Shown in pieces: positions 10,496 to 20,249 of a stretch of 64,000 bases of DNA. The DNA lies in the NCBI GenBank assembly GCA_964036295.1, contig OZ038465.1, forward strand, positions 19,376,831-19,440,830. The letters are read 5' to 3'. The first letter of the stretch is position 1, and each line of letters begins with the position of its first letter. The translations under genes and the position numbers were made by a program. This DNA comes from Plumapathes pennacea. Taxonomy: Eukaryota > Cnidaria > Anthozoa > Antipatharia > Myriopathidae. Under the pieces are notes generated by a model. That model was not told the origin of the DNA. It saw nothing but the letters and a program-made list of their open reading frames with translations, and made no database searches.

Positions 10496-11320
10496 TCGCT
10501 CATGAATTCACTGAGCGCGCACGAGGACGGACCCAGGGTTGCTTACGTATTCTTGGGACGTCATGGCGGCGATGTTATGTTGAAGGACGTTTAACAAATG
10601 ATTGCTCATTAACTTCTATTGTAAGTTGAGCCAAAAGTAAGCCAAAATGGCCGCGATGTTTTATTATTCTAAATCTCCAGAGAACTGATCCTCGCAGGAA
10701 TGAAGGTGAGTTTTTGCTTTGGACATATTTTCCATTCTAGACGACTGGGAGAGTTGATCTCTCTTGGGAGTAAAAGTGTTAAAAGTGAATGTCTTTAAGA
10801 ATCGATCAATGGACAAAAATGAATATACTGCAGGAATCTTTATAGATCTATCCAAACATCCAAATATATACTGTACAAACATAATTATATTTTTGTACCA
10901 ATATCAAAATTCTGATTTAAAGTAACACAGAACTAAACATTACGTTTCTTTATGGCTTAGAGCAAAAAGCATTTCACTAAATGTAAAGAAAACACAATAT
11001 AACCTATGTGGTTCTATCTTGACGTATTTTCGTTCGTTCGAATTGGCTGGCCATCAAAGTGTCGCGTCGTCTGTGTATTTACACTTTAACTGATGGCTTG
11101 TTGATGGTTAAAAGTTGTATCAAAAACGAAAATGTTTTGAGAAAATTGAGAATGGGGAAAACGTATAATATTTCTGGATGCGGGAATAAAACAAATATGG
11201 ATATAGATACACAAGGAAGAGAAGCCATAATTTCTCGGTTCTCCAAACTCAATTACCGGTAAAATGTAGGTTCCCAGAGATGAAAATTGCTCGAGGATGC
11301 AGTAAGCACAGAAGTATAGC
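10496..11320. other. Interval without a recognised gene
   Basis: The only sizeable plus-strand frame is at 11059-11262, contains MGKTYNISGCGN and has no true ATG at its start. I cannot match it to a family. No repeat structure is evident. Confidence 0.35.
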
Positions 11321-11470
11321 TACAGTCAACTCTCTCTAAGGCGGACACCCTCCGGACCAAATTTACTCTCTGCCTTAGAGAGGTGTCCGCCTTAGTGAGA
11401 ATTCGTGTAGCCTGATACCCGAGCCTCAAAACTGAAACTAGTGGTTTATTGCAGTGTACAGTGTAATCAC

Positions 11471-11905
11471 ATGAGGGACAAGTTGCGTCTCTTCAACACA
11501 GCTCATACGCACTTTGAACATTTGTGTATTAACCTTAATAACAAAACTCGTTTGTGTCACTCGTTATTTTACTTGGAGTCAGGGTTCATAACCTCCATTC
11601 AGTTACGAAGAAAAAAACGTTGTAATTACAAGCTTCAAGGTGTTCCAGAGGCTGTCGCCTGGATAGCAAGGCGCATGAACAAAGAAAACGAGAAGATTAA
11701 AACTGCGGCCGTTGATCGAAACCAAGACGCGAAAAGCGAAAGAATCATGCAAGTGACTCCAGTAAAAGGCTGCGCGAGTGTGTTTTTTCGCCTGTCAAGT
11801 GTGCAGCTGACGGGAAACGTGACGATATGCATTGATTACTCCCTACTGTCAGGTCTGGTATATTTTATTAAGACCAGAGACGTACCTGTAATCAGATTGC
11901 GCTAA
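11471..11905 (+). CDS. Hypothetical ORF inside the TA-flanked transposon
   Basis: A 144-codon frame from ATG at 11471 to TAA at 11905. The product is basic in its centre (QLRRKKRCNYK, ARRMNKENEKIK) and ends in a hydrophobic segment (TICIDYSLLSGLVYF). I recognise no transposase catalytic motif, helix-turn-helix or other domain. Its position within a non-autonomous element suggests either captured host sequence or a chance frame. An open frame of this length in AT-rich DNA is only weak evidence. Confidence 0.2.
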   Translation: MRDKLRLFNTAHTHFEHLCINLNNKTRLCHSLFYLESGFITSIQLRRKKRCNYKLQGVPEAVAWIARRMNKENEKIKTAAVDRNQDAKSERIMQVTPVKGCASVFFRLSSVQLTGNVTICIDYSLLSGLVYFIKTRDVPVIRLR

Positions 11906-12061
11906 TGTATTCCTTTATTCGCCATCATAGGAAGTGTTTACATTTGATAAGTACAGTGGCAGGAGATCTTAGAAAGCCCTACTGGGCTTTTCAGAGAAGA
12001 TCCCCAGTCAAAAAGTAAACAACGTTATTACTAATTGCAGCTCAGGTGATGGCTGTGATCA

Positions 12062-12370
12062 ATTCGGCAGAGACCAAATTTGCTGTCCGCCTTAGAGAGA
12101 GTTCAGTTACAGAGAACCAAGTGAAATTCGACAGAAACCAAATTTGTTGTCCGCCTTAGAGAGAGTTCAGTTACAGAGAAACAAGTGAAATTCGACAGAG
12201 ACCAAATTTGTTGTCCGCCTTAGAGAGAGTTCAGTTACAGAGAAGCAGATGAAATTCGGTATTTGTTGTCCGCCTTAGAGAGAGTTCAGTTACAGAGAAC
12301 CAAGTGAAATTCGACAGAGACCAAATTTGTTGTCCGCCTTAGAGAGTGTCCGCTTTGAGAGAGTTGACTG
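12062..12370. repeat. 64-bp subterminal tandem repeat, about 5 units
   Basis: ATTCGACAGAGACCAAATTT starts units at 12062, 12126, 12190, 12254 and 12309; the fourth unit is shortened by 9 bp. Each unit contains the TIR-like motif GTCCGCCTTAGAGAGAGTT, so the array is an amplification of the transposon's own right terminus. Confidence 0.9.
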
Positions 12371-12372
12371 TA

Positions 12373-12984
12373 TTCAATTTTCATCGATAGTTTTTGAAAA
12401 CAAGTCACCCCGCAGCGTATAAAACAAATTATAACTTCGCCACCACTGAAAATCCTTGACGTCAGAAAAAGATTCCATAAAACTGACCTCTCTCTCTCTA
12501 TCGGCTCTCTACAAATGTGGCAAATCTTTTCGAACAACAAAACATGACGATTGAAGGCAATAAGAAATGAAAGTGATGTCAACTTTTGCGTCACAAAAAT
12601 GAAGGACGCATACGCAAAACGTTGCAAAACAAACCTGTAGAGCCTATAGAACCCTTGCGGGAACCTTTGAATCCATTAAAGACTGTGGAGCCTGCTTGGC
12701 CTATAGTAATGTTCGTGTGAGGGACTCTGGCTTTGCGCACTATATGCCGAGAGAACGACGACTCAAACGGGCGTTTAGTGATTTCTATTTACAAACAGGT
12801 CAATGGCCAATGGTGAGACCTCTTATTCCTGCATGTTAATTAGTAAGCTGCTTAAGATCGTAAGCATCAGCAGTTCCAGCGAGCGTTGTTTCAATAAATG
12901 CCGGAAAGATTCGTTTACTTCACTAGATTAATCGCGAAAATAGAAATCATCAAGTAAAATTATTCACCTTTTTAATTGTCGGAA
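12373..12984. other. Interval without a recognised gene
   Basis: The 113-codon minus-strand frame at 12286-12627 runs out of the transposon's tandem array into flanking DNA and lacks any motif, so it is treated as fortuitous. Nothing else was recognised. Confidence 0.4.
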
Positions 12985-13705
12985 AACAGTCAGGAGACAT
13001 GACCCTCGTCAGGAAACATCTCTGACCAGGAAGCATCTCACGATGGTCGGGTATCATATCTGAGCATGGTTGGGAAACATGTTTGACTAAGGTCGATACT
13101 GCCGGTGGTGAAACATCTCTGACCATGGTCAGGAAGCATCTCACGATGGTCGGGTATCATATCTGAGCATGGTTGGGAAACATGTTTGACCATGGTCAGG
13201 AAATATATCTTACCATGGTCGAGCATGGTCATGACAGAAATATTTGACCATAGCTAGGAAATATATCTTACTATGGTCAAGCATGGTCATGACAGAAAAC
13301 ATATTTGACCATAGCCAGGAAATATATCTTACCATGGTTGAGTATGGTCAAGAGAGAAAACATATTTGACCATAGCCAGGAAATATATCTTACCATGGTC
13401 AAGCATGGTCATGACAGAAAACATATTTGACCATAGCCAGGATATGTATCTTACCATGGTTGAGTATGGTCAAGATAGAAAACATATTTGACCATAACCA
13501 GGAAACATATCTTACCATGGTTGAGTATGGTCAAGAGAGAAAACATATTTGACCATAGCCAGGAAATATATCTTACCATGGTTGAGCATGGTCATGACAG
13601 AAAACATATTTGACCATAGCCAGGAATTATGTCTGACCATGGTCACTTATGGTCGAGAACTAACATGTCTGTCCATGGTCAGGAAACATATCTGACCAAG
13701 ATTGT
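12985..13705. repeat. Minisatellite of about 61 bp rich in CCATGGTC words
   Basis: The unit runs CCATAGCCAGGAAATATATC, then TTACCATGGTTGAGCATGGT, then a spacer ending ACATATTTGA. It recurs about seven times at a 61-bp step between roughly 13190 and 13630. Shorter, more irregular related units lie on both sides (GACCATGGTCAGGAAACAT). Each unit contains imperfect dyads built from ACCATGGT. Confidence 0.88.
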
Positions 13706-13714
13706 ATCATTCTT

Positions 13715-14440
13715 TTGCTATTCAGACCTTTGATGGAGAGCGAGAGGAACTCTGGGAAACATGACATTGCACTTTCGTTGTTTGTTAATGCCTCTTGGTT
13801 TTGTTTGCAGCTGACAACAGGTGCTCTGAGAGTGTGGAATCTGCCTCAAGTCCAGTGTGTCCACTCAAAGTCTGTCCTAACACAAAGAGATGAGACAGGT
13901 TCTGGCAGTGGAGAGATTCTCCACGCTCCCTGTTATGAGAACGTGGAAAAAGTTGCTGGTGACGTTTGATCAGAACATTGTTCTGAATAATGTGGAAACA
14001 CTGCCCGGCAAAACATATCAAGCAGGTACTGACCACATGAAAATGCCTACATATCTTGAGTGCTAGATTATCTGCCTTTTGTTTACTGGTCCTTTTCTGT
14101 ACGACAGGTTTTCTTCTCTTTGTTTTTCTCTACACTTTTGAGTTTTCCTTTCCTCTTCGAAGCCTGGTCCTCACTAATTAAAGTATATAAGCATAAGAGA
14201 GCGAGAGTAGCGACATAAGGATCAAACTCGTCCATCTCTGGCGTCTTATGTTTATGTTGCCACTGTCGCTCTCTTGTGCTTATACTTATACTTATGCACT
14301 AGTGAAGACCAGGTTTAGACCTTTATAATACTGCTCCACCTTTGTAGTCTGCACCTTTGTGTCTGTGTTCCTATTATGTTTTTTGTTTAGAGTTTGCCTT
14401 CTTCTTATCTTTCTCTACGTCTAATCTTCCTTTATTCCTT
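13715..14440 (+). repeat. Block D, left part (copy of the exon-like repeat block)
   Basis: Homologous to the blocks in units A, B and C (for example 28550-29160). It contains an acceptor-like GTTTGCAG ending at 13810, an exon-like module at 13811-14025 and a donor-like GCAG|GTACTG. The module keeps a segment (GTCTGTCCTAACACA) that is deleted in A1 and B1, and its longest frame is interrupted, so it is not an intact coding exon. The block is cut at about 14441 by LINE family I and resumes at 22844. Confidence 0.8.
14163..14313. repeat. Hairpin MITE inside block D
   Basis: CCTGGTCCTCACTAA at the left pairs with the complementary AGTGAAGACCAGG at the right. Between them AAGAGAGCGAGAGTAGCGAC pairs with the complement near 14250-14275. 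The same hairpin occurs in every block copy (28912-29055, 42535-42678, 52071-52213), and truncated in the second blocks near 44395 and 53945. Confidence 0.7.
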
Positions 14441-14553
14441 CTCTCAGCAATATAATTTATGGTATATTGTCTAAACTATCGGTAACAAAAGCGTCTGGTC
14501 TCGACAGCATTTCGGCCAAGTTACTGAAAGACGCAGCAGCGGTCATTAGTCAT
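14441..14553 (+). pseudogene. LINE family I, 5' fragment (left of the BEL insertion)
   Basis: Conceptual translation gives LSVTKASGLDSISAKLLKD, a motif found at the start of the reverse transcriptase region of Jockey/CR1/L2-type LINEs. It continues in the same orientation at 20444 after the BEL element. The 5' end is truncated where the LINE joins block D. Confidence 0.8.
14549..14553. other. Target-site duplication GTCAT (left) of BEL/Pao element
   Basis: GTCAT directly precedes the left LTR and is repeated at 20444-20448 directly after the right LTR. A 5-bp duplication is typical for BEL/Pao integrases. Confidence 0.9.
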
Positions 14554-14747
14554 TATTGTGGAATTGATGCTGTACTCGTAACGAACTAAACGTTTACAAT
14601 ATGAACTCGACTCTCAAACTCTAAGACTCAAATAAACCCATGTGTTCGATCTTAAAAACTGACTTTTTGCACGTGATCAGTGCATGTTCATTGCGTAATC
14701 AGCGCGTGATCTGGGATGTCTCTAATTAATTCAACTGAACTCGAACA
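14554..14747 (-). repeat. BEL/Pao 3' LTR
   Basis: On the coding strand the LTR starts TGTTCGAGTTC and ends CCACAATA. The plus-strand copy here is indistinguishable from 20250-20443. CAAATAAACC on the plus strand does not mark the element's own polyadenylation site, since the element reads on the minus strand. Confidence 0.95.
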
Positions 14748-14760
14748 CTCTCCCCCCTTG
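14748..14760 (-). other. Polypurine tract of BEL/Pao element
   Basis: On the minus strand the 13 bases immediately before the 3' LTR read CAAGGGGGGAGAG. This is the expected position and composition for the plus-strand DNA primer in reverse transcription. Confidence 0.85.
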
Positions 14761-14798
14761 GCTGACAATTGCCTTGTCTGCCAACATGTTCTGAAAGT

Positions 14799-17700
14799 TT
14801 AGTTAGGGGTATTTTCCTCTGCGGCATGCTCCACAAACGTTATGGGTACTTCAGGTTGACTTGCAGGTTGGTTCTGCTTCTCGGATCTGAGCTCAACGGG
14901 AAACAACTTTTGGATAGGTCGTCTCAGCTCCCTTTTCTTCCCAGCATTGGTGTTCACTTGCACAACAGCTGCTCGTACCTGTCCATCTCTTCCGGTCAGC
15001 AGCCTTGCTACTCTTGCAAGATCCCAATTCAGTCTGGCTTTCTTCTCGTCTTGCACGCAAACTACGTCTCCTACACTAATGGCAGGTCCTTCTGTCTGCC
15101 TTGGACGGTGATGTTCTCGTAGTTCTGTGAGGTACTCTCGTTTCCACCTCTTCCAGTAGTGCGACAGGACGGCGTGAATGTACCTTTCGCGTTTGGACAC
15201 GTTTCCATCATCTGGTAGCACTGCTCTATCACAAACTGGTACGTTTGAAGGTGAAGACAGTAGTCGACGTCCAGTGACCAAGTGAGATGGGGTCAGTGAC
15301 TCTCCTCCATCTTCACAGAGGTATGTCAAGGGGCGAGAATTTAGTACTCCTTCTATCTGGATTAGAACAGTCAGCAACTCCTCGTAAGTAAGCCTTGCTG
15401 TAGCCAACGTCTTCTTAAGGCATCTCTTCACACATCTAACTAGGCGTTCAAAGAATCCTCCCCACCATGGGGACCGCTCAACGTTGTATCGCCACTTAAT
15501 CCCCTTCAAGGACAGAAACCCTTGAACTTCAGCGCTCTTGAATGTAGTGCCATTGTCGGACACAACAAAGGATGGGACTCCTCGTCTTCCAATGAAACGC
15601 TTAAGGCTCCTTATGAAGGCTTCAGAACTGGCGTCAGGTACCAAATCCAAGTGTATTGCTCGGCTGCTTGCGCAGGTGTACAGGGCAATGAACACTTTCT
15701 TCATTTCGTCTGTTTTCAGGTGCATGTCTCTCACAAATAATGGACCGGCGTAGTCGACCCCAATCTTTGTGAAGGCAAAATCATCACTCAAGCGGTAATC
15801 TGGTAATGGAGGTGCAGGCGGTGTGCCATAGGACTTCCCTTCTGCTCTCTTGCAAACAGTACACTTCGCCAGAACTCGTTTTACTACTTGTCGGCCCTTT
15901 GGAATCCAGAATCGCGTTCGCACTTGGGCCAAGGTTTCTTGTACTCCGTTGTGCATCACATCGTCATGGCAACGCAGGACTATCAGGTTTGTCAGGTGAT
16001 GGTCAGCGGGCAGCAGGCTGGGGAACTTGGAATCGTGTGGTAAAGGCGCGTTGTCGATTCTACCACGGCATCGAAGAATTCCATCTTCATCTTCGTACAA
16101 ATTCAGCGACAACTTCTTCTGCTTAAACTTCTCACTCCTCTTCGTTGAAACTTGTAACTCTTTGATCCATTTTTTCTCAACAACACTTGTTTCTTCAGTG
16201 GTGAGTTCACCTGTCGTGGGCGTTGATTTTGTCAGTCGGCATCTAACGTTGTGCAAAAAACGCAGCACATACGCAGTCACTCTTAGCAGGGTATCCACGC
16301 TACTGTATCTTGTAGCCTTCACTACCCTCTCGAGGCTGGAGTTGTGGCTGGCGGTAGTGTTGTTGACAGTTACTGAAGTACTTGCTCTGCTGGATTTCAA
16401 TTCTTGGTCAACTGGTCCAGAAGAACTGTTCGCTAGCTGTTTGGGCCATTCTTTCTCGGCCTTCAACAAGAAGGGAGGGCCATGCCACCACTTTGTGCTG
16501 TGCGCTATCTCAGTTGCTGTAGCTCCTCGGGACGCAATGTCTGCTGGATTCTCCTGGGTGGGGCAGTACCTCCAAGAGTCCGTTGGGGCCGTTTTCCTAA
16601 TCTCCGTTACACGGTTCTGTACGAACTGCTTGTACTCTTTCGTTGGGCTTCTAATCCAAGCTAATGCGACAGCTGAATCTGACCAATATACAATGGAATT
16701 TATCTTCAATACATCATCCAGGGCCTTTCGGACGCTGTTGGAAAGCTTTGCCGAGACTAGGCAGGCTAGTAGCTCGAGGCGTGGTATCGTCTGCTTGGTC
16801 AGGGGGGCAACGCGAGTTTTCGACGCGACAAGATTACAGTGGACGGTACCTCCATGTTCACAACGTAGATAGACTGCAGATCCATACGCAGCTTCCGAGG
16901 CATCTCCAAACACATGCAACTGGACTGATGTGACGTCATCATGAGATGGCTCAGGGCAATAGCGTCTGGGAACTGCAATGCCATCAACTTCTTCCAGACT
17001 TCGGATCAGCGTTTGCCATTTGATGCTCAACCTGTCGTTCAGTGGATCGTCCCAGTTTAGATTCTGCTTGCACAAATCTTGAAAAAAACGTTTGAACTCC
17101 AGGACAACTGGAGAAATCAGGCCTACAGGGTCGTAGAACTTCGCTGTAGCGCAGAGGACAATCCGCTTGGTGGTAATTTCTGAGTCAACAGCCGTCAAAA
17201 CTTTCGAAAATTCAAAGTTCAGTTCGTCTTTGTGACGATTCCATTCTTGCCCTAGTACTCTCGGATTGGTGTCGTTTTCCTTGGAGAACACTGACTGTGT
17301 GTATCCTCGGTCTTCTTCAGTCACTGATCCTTGTTGTGGTCGACTCTGTAGGGCCTTGGCTTGATCCTGGCTTTCTCGTAGTGACTTCATGACTTCTTCG
17401 GAGTTGCTAACCCACTTGCGCATATTGAATCCACCTTCTGCGAGGATCGACCTAACCCTTTTGCACAACTCTAACGCAGCAGGTGTAGAACTTGATCCAG
17501 ACACATAGTCATCCACGTAGAGCGATCTCAGAAGTTCCTTCACTACCCCCGGCTGTGTTATGGCGTACTGGTTGAGGTGGTGGCGTATGGTAGCGTTCAA
17601 TATGAATGGACTTGATGTGACTCCAAACACGACTCGGGTGAATCTCATCAGATGGATTTCTGGGCTCTCTTTAAAGGGGTCGTCAACCCACAGGAAACGC

Positions 17701-20210
17701 AGATAATCACGATGCTCTGGTGCGATGGAAATGTTCAGGAATGCTTTCTCTATGTCCGCTGCAACTGCTACCTTGTGCACCCGGAAGCGAACCAGGATGT
17801 CGAAGATGAATGGCGAGAGCGGCGGGCCAGCATACAGGCATTCATTCAGACTTGGACCGGCTCCCCTGGCGGACGCATCATAAACAACTCGCAGCTTGGT
17901 AGTTTCCTTGTCCATTCTAATCACTTCTCTGTGAGGGAGGTAATGGACACTCCCTGGAGGTGGCGTCTCTTTCTCTGGGACAAGTTCGACAATTCTTCCA
18001 TTGATTTGCTCTTCAAGTATCCCGTTGTACTCGCGAAGAACATCGGGCTTGGTTTGAAGGCGGCGCAACAGTGAACCAAGCCTTTTCTGACAGGCAAAGT
18101 AATTGTCAGGTAGGATTGGGTGGTCTTCCTTAAAGGGCAGTTTAGCTTCATATCTCTTGCCATCAAATTTAACTTCTTCTATGAACTTGTCGTAGACTGA
18201 TGTCTCATCCTTCTGGATACCCAGGGTCTCAATATCCCAAAATCTGCTGAGCTGCTCACTTATCTCATTCCCTGTTTGAGCTGGGCATGTGTCTACTCTC
18301 AGTGAATGTGTCGAGTTGACGTTCACTGCACACTCCACGTTGCCGTTGCAACTGAGGACTACTGGACCTGAGACTACCCAACCCAACTTGGTTTTCAGAG
18401 CCACAGGGCCTTGATTCTCCCCCCGTCTAACACTTCCAGTGAAAAAGTTCCAGTAGTAGTCGGCACCAATCAGAACATCAACTTCAATTTCACTAGATGT
18501 AGCAGGTATGTCTGCTAAGTCCAAACCTTGCAGGTGTGGATACTTGTGCACTGCTAATTCTACTGCTTGGTTACTCAGAGAACTGCAAATTGTGGGCACA
18601 CTGTAGGCATTTACGTATAGCTCCATGTCATCAACACTTGTAATGGATAACTGCACTAGCTCACAGTACCTCAGTTTGGGGTTTTCGTCTCCAAATGCCT
18701 TGATCAATAACTCGTCTGCTCCAACCTGGGGCAACTTTAGAGTGTCCTGCAATCGATGTGAGACATACGTACGCTGACTGCAGGAATCGAAGATTATTCT
18801 GGCATTCACCTTCCTTGGTGGGTCATTGGGGCTACCAACTGGGGCTGTAGCAGTTTGTAGCAACACAGAGGTGTTACTATTCACACACATACTTGTACTC
18901 GATGTGCCTCCTTCACTTCTGGGTGGCAGCTGTGGTTCTATCTGGGATCGTTGAGCTCCACTTTCAAACCTGCAATTATCTTTCTCACACAAGGCTGTGT
19001 GATGATGACCTCCACATTTGAAACATTTGAGATGCGATGAACAGTTCCTCGCCAAATGTCCAGATTTCAAACACAAGAAACACTTGCCTTTCTTTCGAAG
19101 AATTGTTCGTCGAGCTGCCACATTAGTTACTATGCTGCACTTGATCGATGCATGATGCTGACCACAGAAGGTACAAGAAGGACTGGCAGAGTTATCTTTG
19201 CCAGCATACAAGGCAGATGCTGTGAACGGTGCTTTCCCCCTACTTCTTATTCCATCTCTTTGGGGAGAACTGGATGATGAGGCTTTCATCTGAGCACATC
19301 TCTCTCTGGCTTCTAATTCCTCTTTGAATGCCACCAGAACCTCATTCACTTCCCACTTATCCTTGTCAAACTTCCTACTGATGAGCAACCTCAGTTCCTC
19401 TGGTATCTTATTCAGAATGACTGGCACTAACAAAGTACCATAAGACTCCGACGATACGCCAAGGCTTTGCAGGCTCCTAATGTGGATTTCCATTTTGTCA
19501 TACAACTGACGGACTCCCTTGATGTTTGCGGCGTTCACAACAGGCTCCAAATTCAACATTGAATCCATGTGACTCGATATGATAATTTGACTCTTACCAA
19601 ATCTGTCGTTAAGCAACTTTACAGCTGAATCATAATTCTCTTCGGTGAGAGAAAGTCCAGTGATTGCCGACGCTGCAGTTCCTTCTAACAGGCTCTTTAA
19701 GTAGTTGAATTTGTCCACATTCGACACATCTTTGTTATTGTGAACGGCGGCGCAGAAGCTGTCCCAAAACGATTTCCATTCAGTAGCTTCGCCGGCAAAT
19801 TTCTTTAAAACCAACTTCGGTAATCTTGCTTTTGGTTTCGGAGAGGACTGTATTAACGTTTCGCTCAGCTGGTTGGAATTAGCGCTACTGATGGAGTTGT
19901 CTTGGGGCATTTCAGACTTTTTCAAGGCATGGTCAATTTTAATGAGTGTTCGATTTATCGACTCACCGAATTCGCTCGCCTCGTGGATTTCTCCCTCGAT
20001 GTCTCCGTCTTCGTTGATGGCTTCAAGAATGGCTTCATCAAGCTTCTGTAACACTTCTTTCTTCTCTTTTAGGGTTAAGTGGTATCCTTTTAGGTTTTCT
20101 AACTCCTCGGCTGTCCCTTGAAAGACATTCAGAGTTTCTTGCGCGTACTGGATCGTTCGCTTCACGAACGAGCGATGACCTCCACGAACTTTCTTGTTTT
20201 TGTCGGACAT
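14799..20210 (-). CDS. BEL/Pao Gag-Pol polyprotein (1803 aa)
   Basis: A single uninterrupted polyprotein. Order by residue: basic or coiled N-terminus (1-110); BEL-type Gag (about 130-300); cysteine/histidine zinc knuckles at 346-358, 377-390 (CFLCLKSGHLARNC) and 396-408; aspartic protease region with IIFDSCSQRTY near 472-482; reverse transcriptase with LRVVYDAS (773), AADIEKAFLNI (817) and YVDD (898-901); RNase H with Asp1103, Glu1146 and Asp1178; integrase zinc site His1415/His1420/Cys1450/Cys1453; integrase catalytic Asp1486, Asp1552 and Glu1588, with 35 residues between the last two; and a C-terminal domain with VGDVVCVQDEKKARLNWDLA (1713 on). Length and order match the family. The leader is very short: the ATG is 39 nt from the 5' LTR. 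The protease triad reads Asp-Ser-Cys rather than Asp-Ser/Thr-Gly. Gag and Pol are in one frame, so no frameshift is needed. Confidence 0.97.
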   Translation of the reverse strand: MSDKNKKVRGGHRSFVKRTIQYAQETLNVFQGTAEELENLKGYHLTLKEKKEVLQKLDEAILEAINEDGDIEGEIHEASEFGESINRTLIKIDHALKKSEMPQDNSISSANSNQLSETLIQSSPKPKARLPKLVLKKFAGEATEWKSFWDSFCAAVHNNKDVSNVDKFNYLKSLLEGTAASAITGLSLTEENYDSAVKLLNDRFGKSQIIISSHMDSMLNLEPVVNAANIKGVRQLYDKMEIHIRSLQSLGVSSESYGTLLVPVILNKIPEELRLLISRKFDKDKWEVNEVLVAFKEELEARERCAQMKASSSSSPQRDGIRSRGKAPFTASALYAGKDNSASPSCTFCGQHHASIKCSIVTNVAARRTILRKKGKCFLCLKSGHLARNCSSHLKCFKCGGHHHTALCEKDNCRFESGAQRSQIEPQLPPRSEGGTSSTSMCVNSNTSVLLQTATAPVGSPNDPPRKVNARIIFDSCSQRTYVSHRLQDTLKLPQVGADELLIKAFGDENPKLRYCELVQLSITSVDDMELYVNAYSVPTICSSLSNQAVELAVHKYPHLQGLDLADIPATSSEIEVDVLIGADYYWNFFTGSVRRGENQGPVALKTKLGWVVSGPVVLSCNGNVECAVNVNSTHSLRVDTCPAQTGNEISEQLSRFWDIETLGIQKDETSVYDKFIEEVKFDGKRYEAKLPFKEDHPILPDNYFACQKRLGSLLRRLQTKPDVLREYNGILEEQINGRIVELVPEKETPPPGSVHYLPHREVIRMDKETTKLRVVYDASARGAGPSLNECLYAGPPLSPFIFDILVRFRVHKVAVAADIEKAFLNISIAPEHRDYLRFLWVDDPFKESPEIHLMRFTRVVFGVTSSPFILNATIRHHLNQYAITQPGVVKELLRSLYVDDYVSGSSSTPAALELCKRVRSILAEGGFNMRKWVSNSEEVMKSLRESQDQAKALQSRPQQGSVTEEDRGYTQSVFSKENDTNPRVLGQEWNRHKDELNFEFSKVLTAVDSEITTKRIVLCATAKFYDPVGLISPVVLEFKRFFQDLCKQNLNWDDPLNDRLSIKWQTLIRSLEEVDGIAVPRRYCPEPSHDDVTSVQLHVFGDASEAAYGSAVYLRCEHGGTVHCNLVASKTRVAPLTKQTIPRLELLACLVSAKLSNSVRKALDDVLKINSIVYWSDSAVALAWIRSPTKEYKQFVQNRVTEIRKTAPTDSWRYCPTQENPADIASRGATATEIAHSTKWWHGPPFLLKAEKEWPKQLANSSSGPVDQELKSSRASTSVTVNNTTASHNSSLERVVKATRYSSVDTLLRVTAYVLRFLHNVRCRLTKSTPTTGELTTEETSVVEKKWIKELQVSTKRSEKFKQKKLSLNLYEDEDGILRCRGRIDNAPLPHDSKFPSLLPADHHLTNLIVLRCHDDVMHNGVQETLAQVRTRFWIPKGRQVVKRVLAKCTVCKRAEGKSYGTPPAPPLPDYRLSDDFAFTKIGVDYAGPLFVRDMHLKTDEMKKVFIALYTCASSRAIHLDLVPDASSEAFIRSLKRFIGRRGVPSFVVSDNGTTFKSAEVQGFLSLKGIKWRYNVERSPWWGGFFERLVRCVKRCLKKTLATARLTYEELLTVLIQIEGVLNSRPLTYLCEDGGESLTPSHLVTGRRLLSSPSNVPVCDRAVLPDDGNVSKRERYIHAVLSHYWKRWKREYLTELREHHRPRQTEGPAISVGDVVCVQDEKKARLNWDLARVARLLTGRDGQVRAAVVQVNTNAGKKRELRRPIQKLFPVELRSEKQNQPASQPEVPITFVEHAAEENTPN

Positions 20211-20231
20211 TCTTCTTGTTCGGGTTCTAAT

Positions 20232-20249
20232 ATCCGGCTCGAAGGACCA
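20232..20249 (-). other. Primer binding site of BEL/Pao element
   Basis: On the minus strand the 18 bases directly after the 5' LTR read TGGTCCTTCGAGCCGGAT. The opening TGG and the TCGA-containing body fit complementarity to the 3' CCA end of a cellular tRNA. Which tRNA was not determined. It adjoins the LTR without spacer. Confidence 0.88.

Larger units (their letters stand above)
11323..12370. mobile_element. Tc1/mariner- or pogo-like non-autonomous DNA transposon
   Basis: The left terminus CAGTCAACTCTCTCTAAGG is matched in reverse complement at the right terminus (CTTTGAGAGAGTTGACTG, ending at 12370). TA dinucleotides flank both sides (11321-11322 and 12371-12372). TIR identity is about 24 bp with one mismatch, and the subterminal GTCCGCCTTAGAGAG motif repeats inside both ends. 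TA duplication and CAGT-starting TIRs are features of the Tc1/mariner/pogo group. The interior has no recognisable DDE transposase; it holds an unidentified 144-codon ORF and a 64-bp tandem array. Confidence 0.8.

Noticed and set aside
12286-12627. 113-codon minus-strand frame with CHICREPIERE
   Set aside because: It spans the transposon boundary and its tandem array. A lone CxxC-like pair without other ligands is not evidence of a domain.
16027-16872. 281-codon plus-strand frame inside the BEL element
   Set aside because: It is antisense to the well-supported integrase and RNase H coding region and has no motif of its own.
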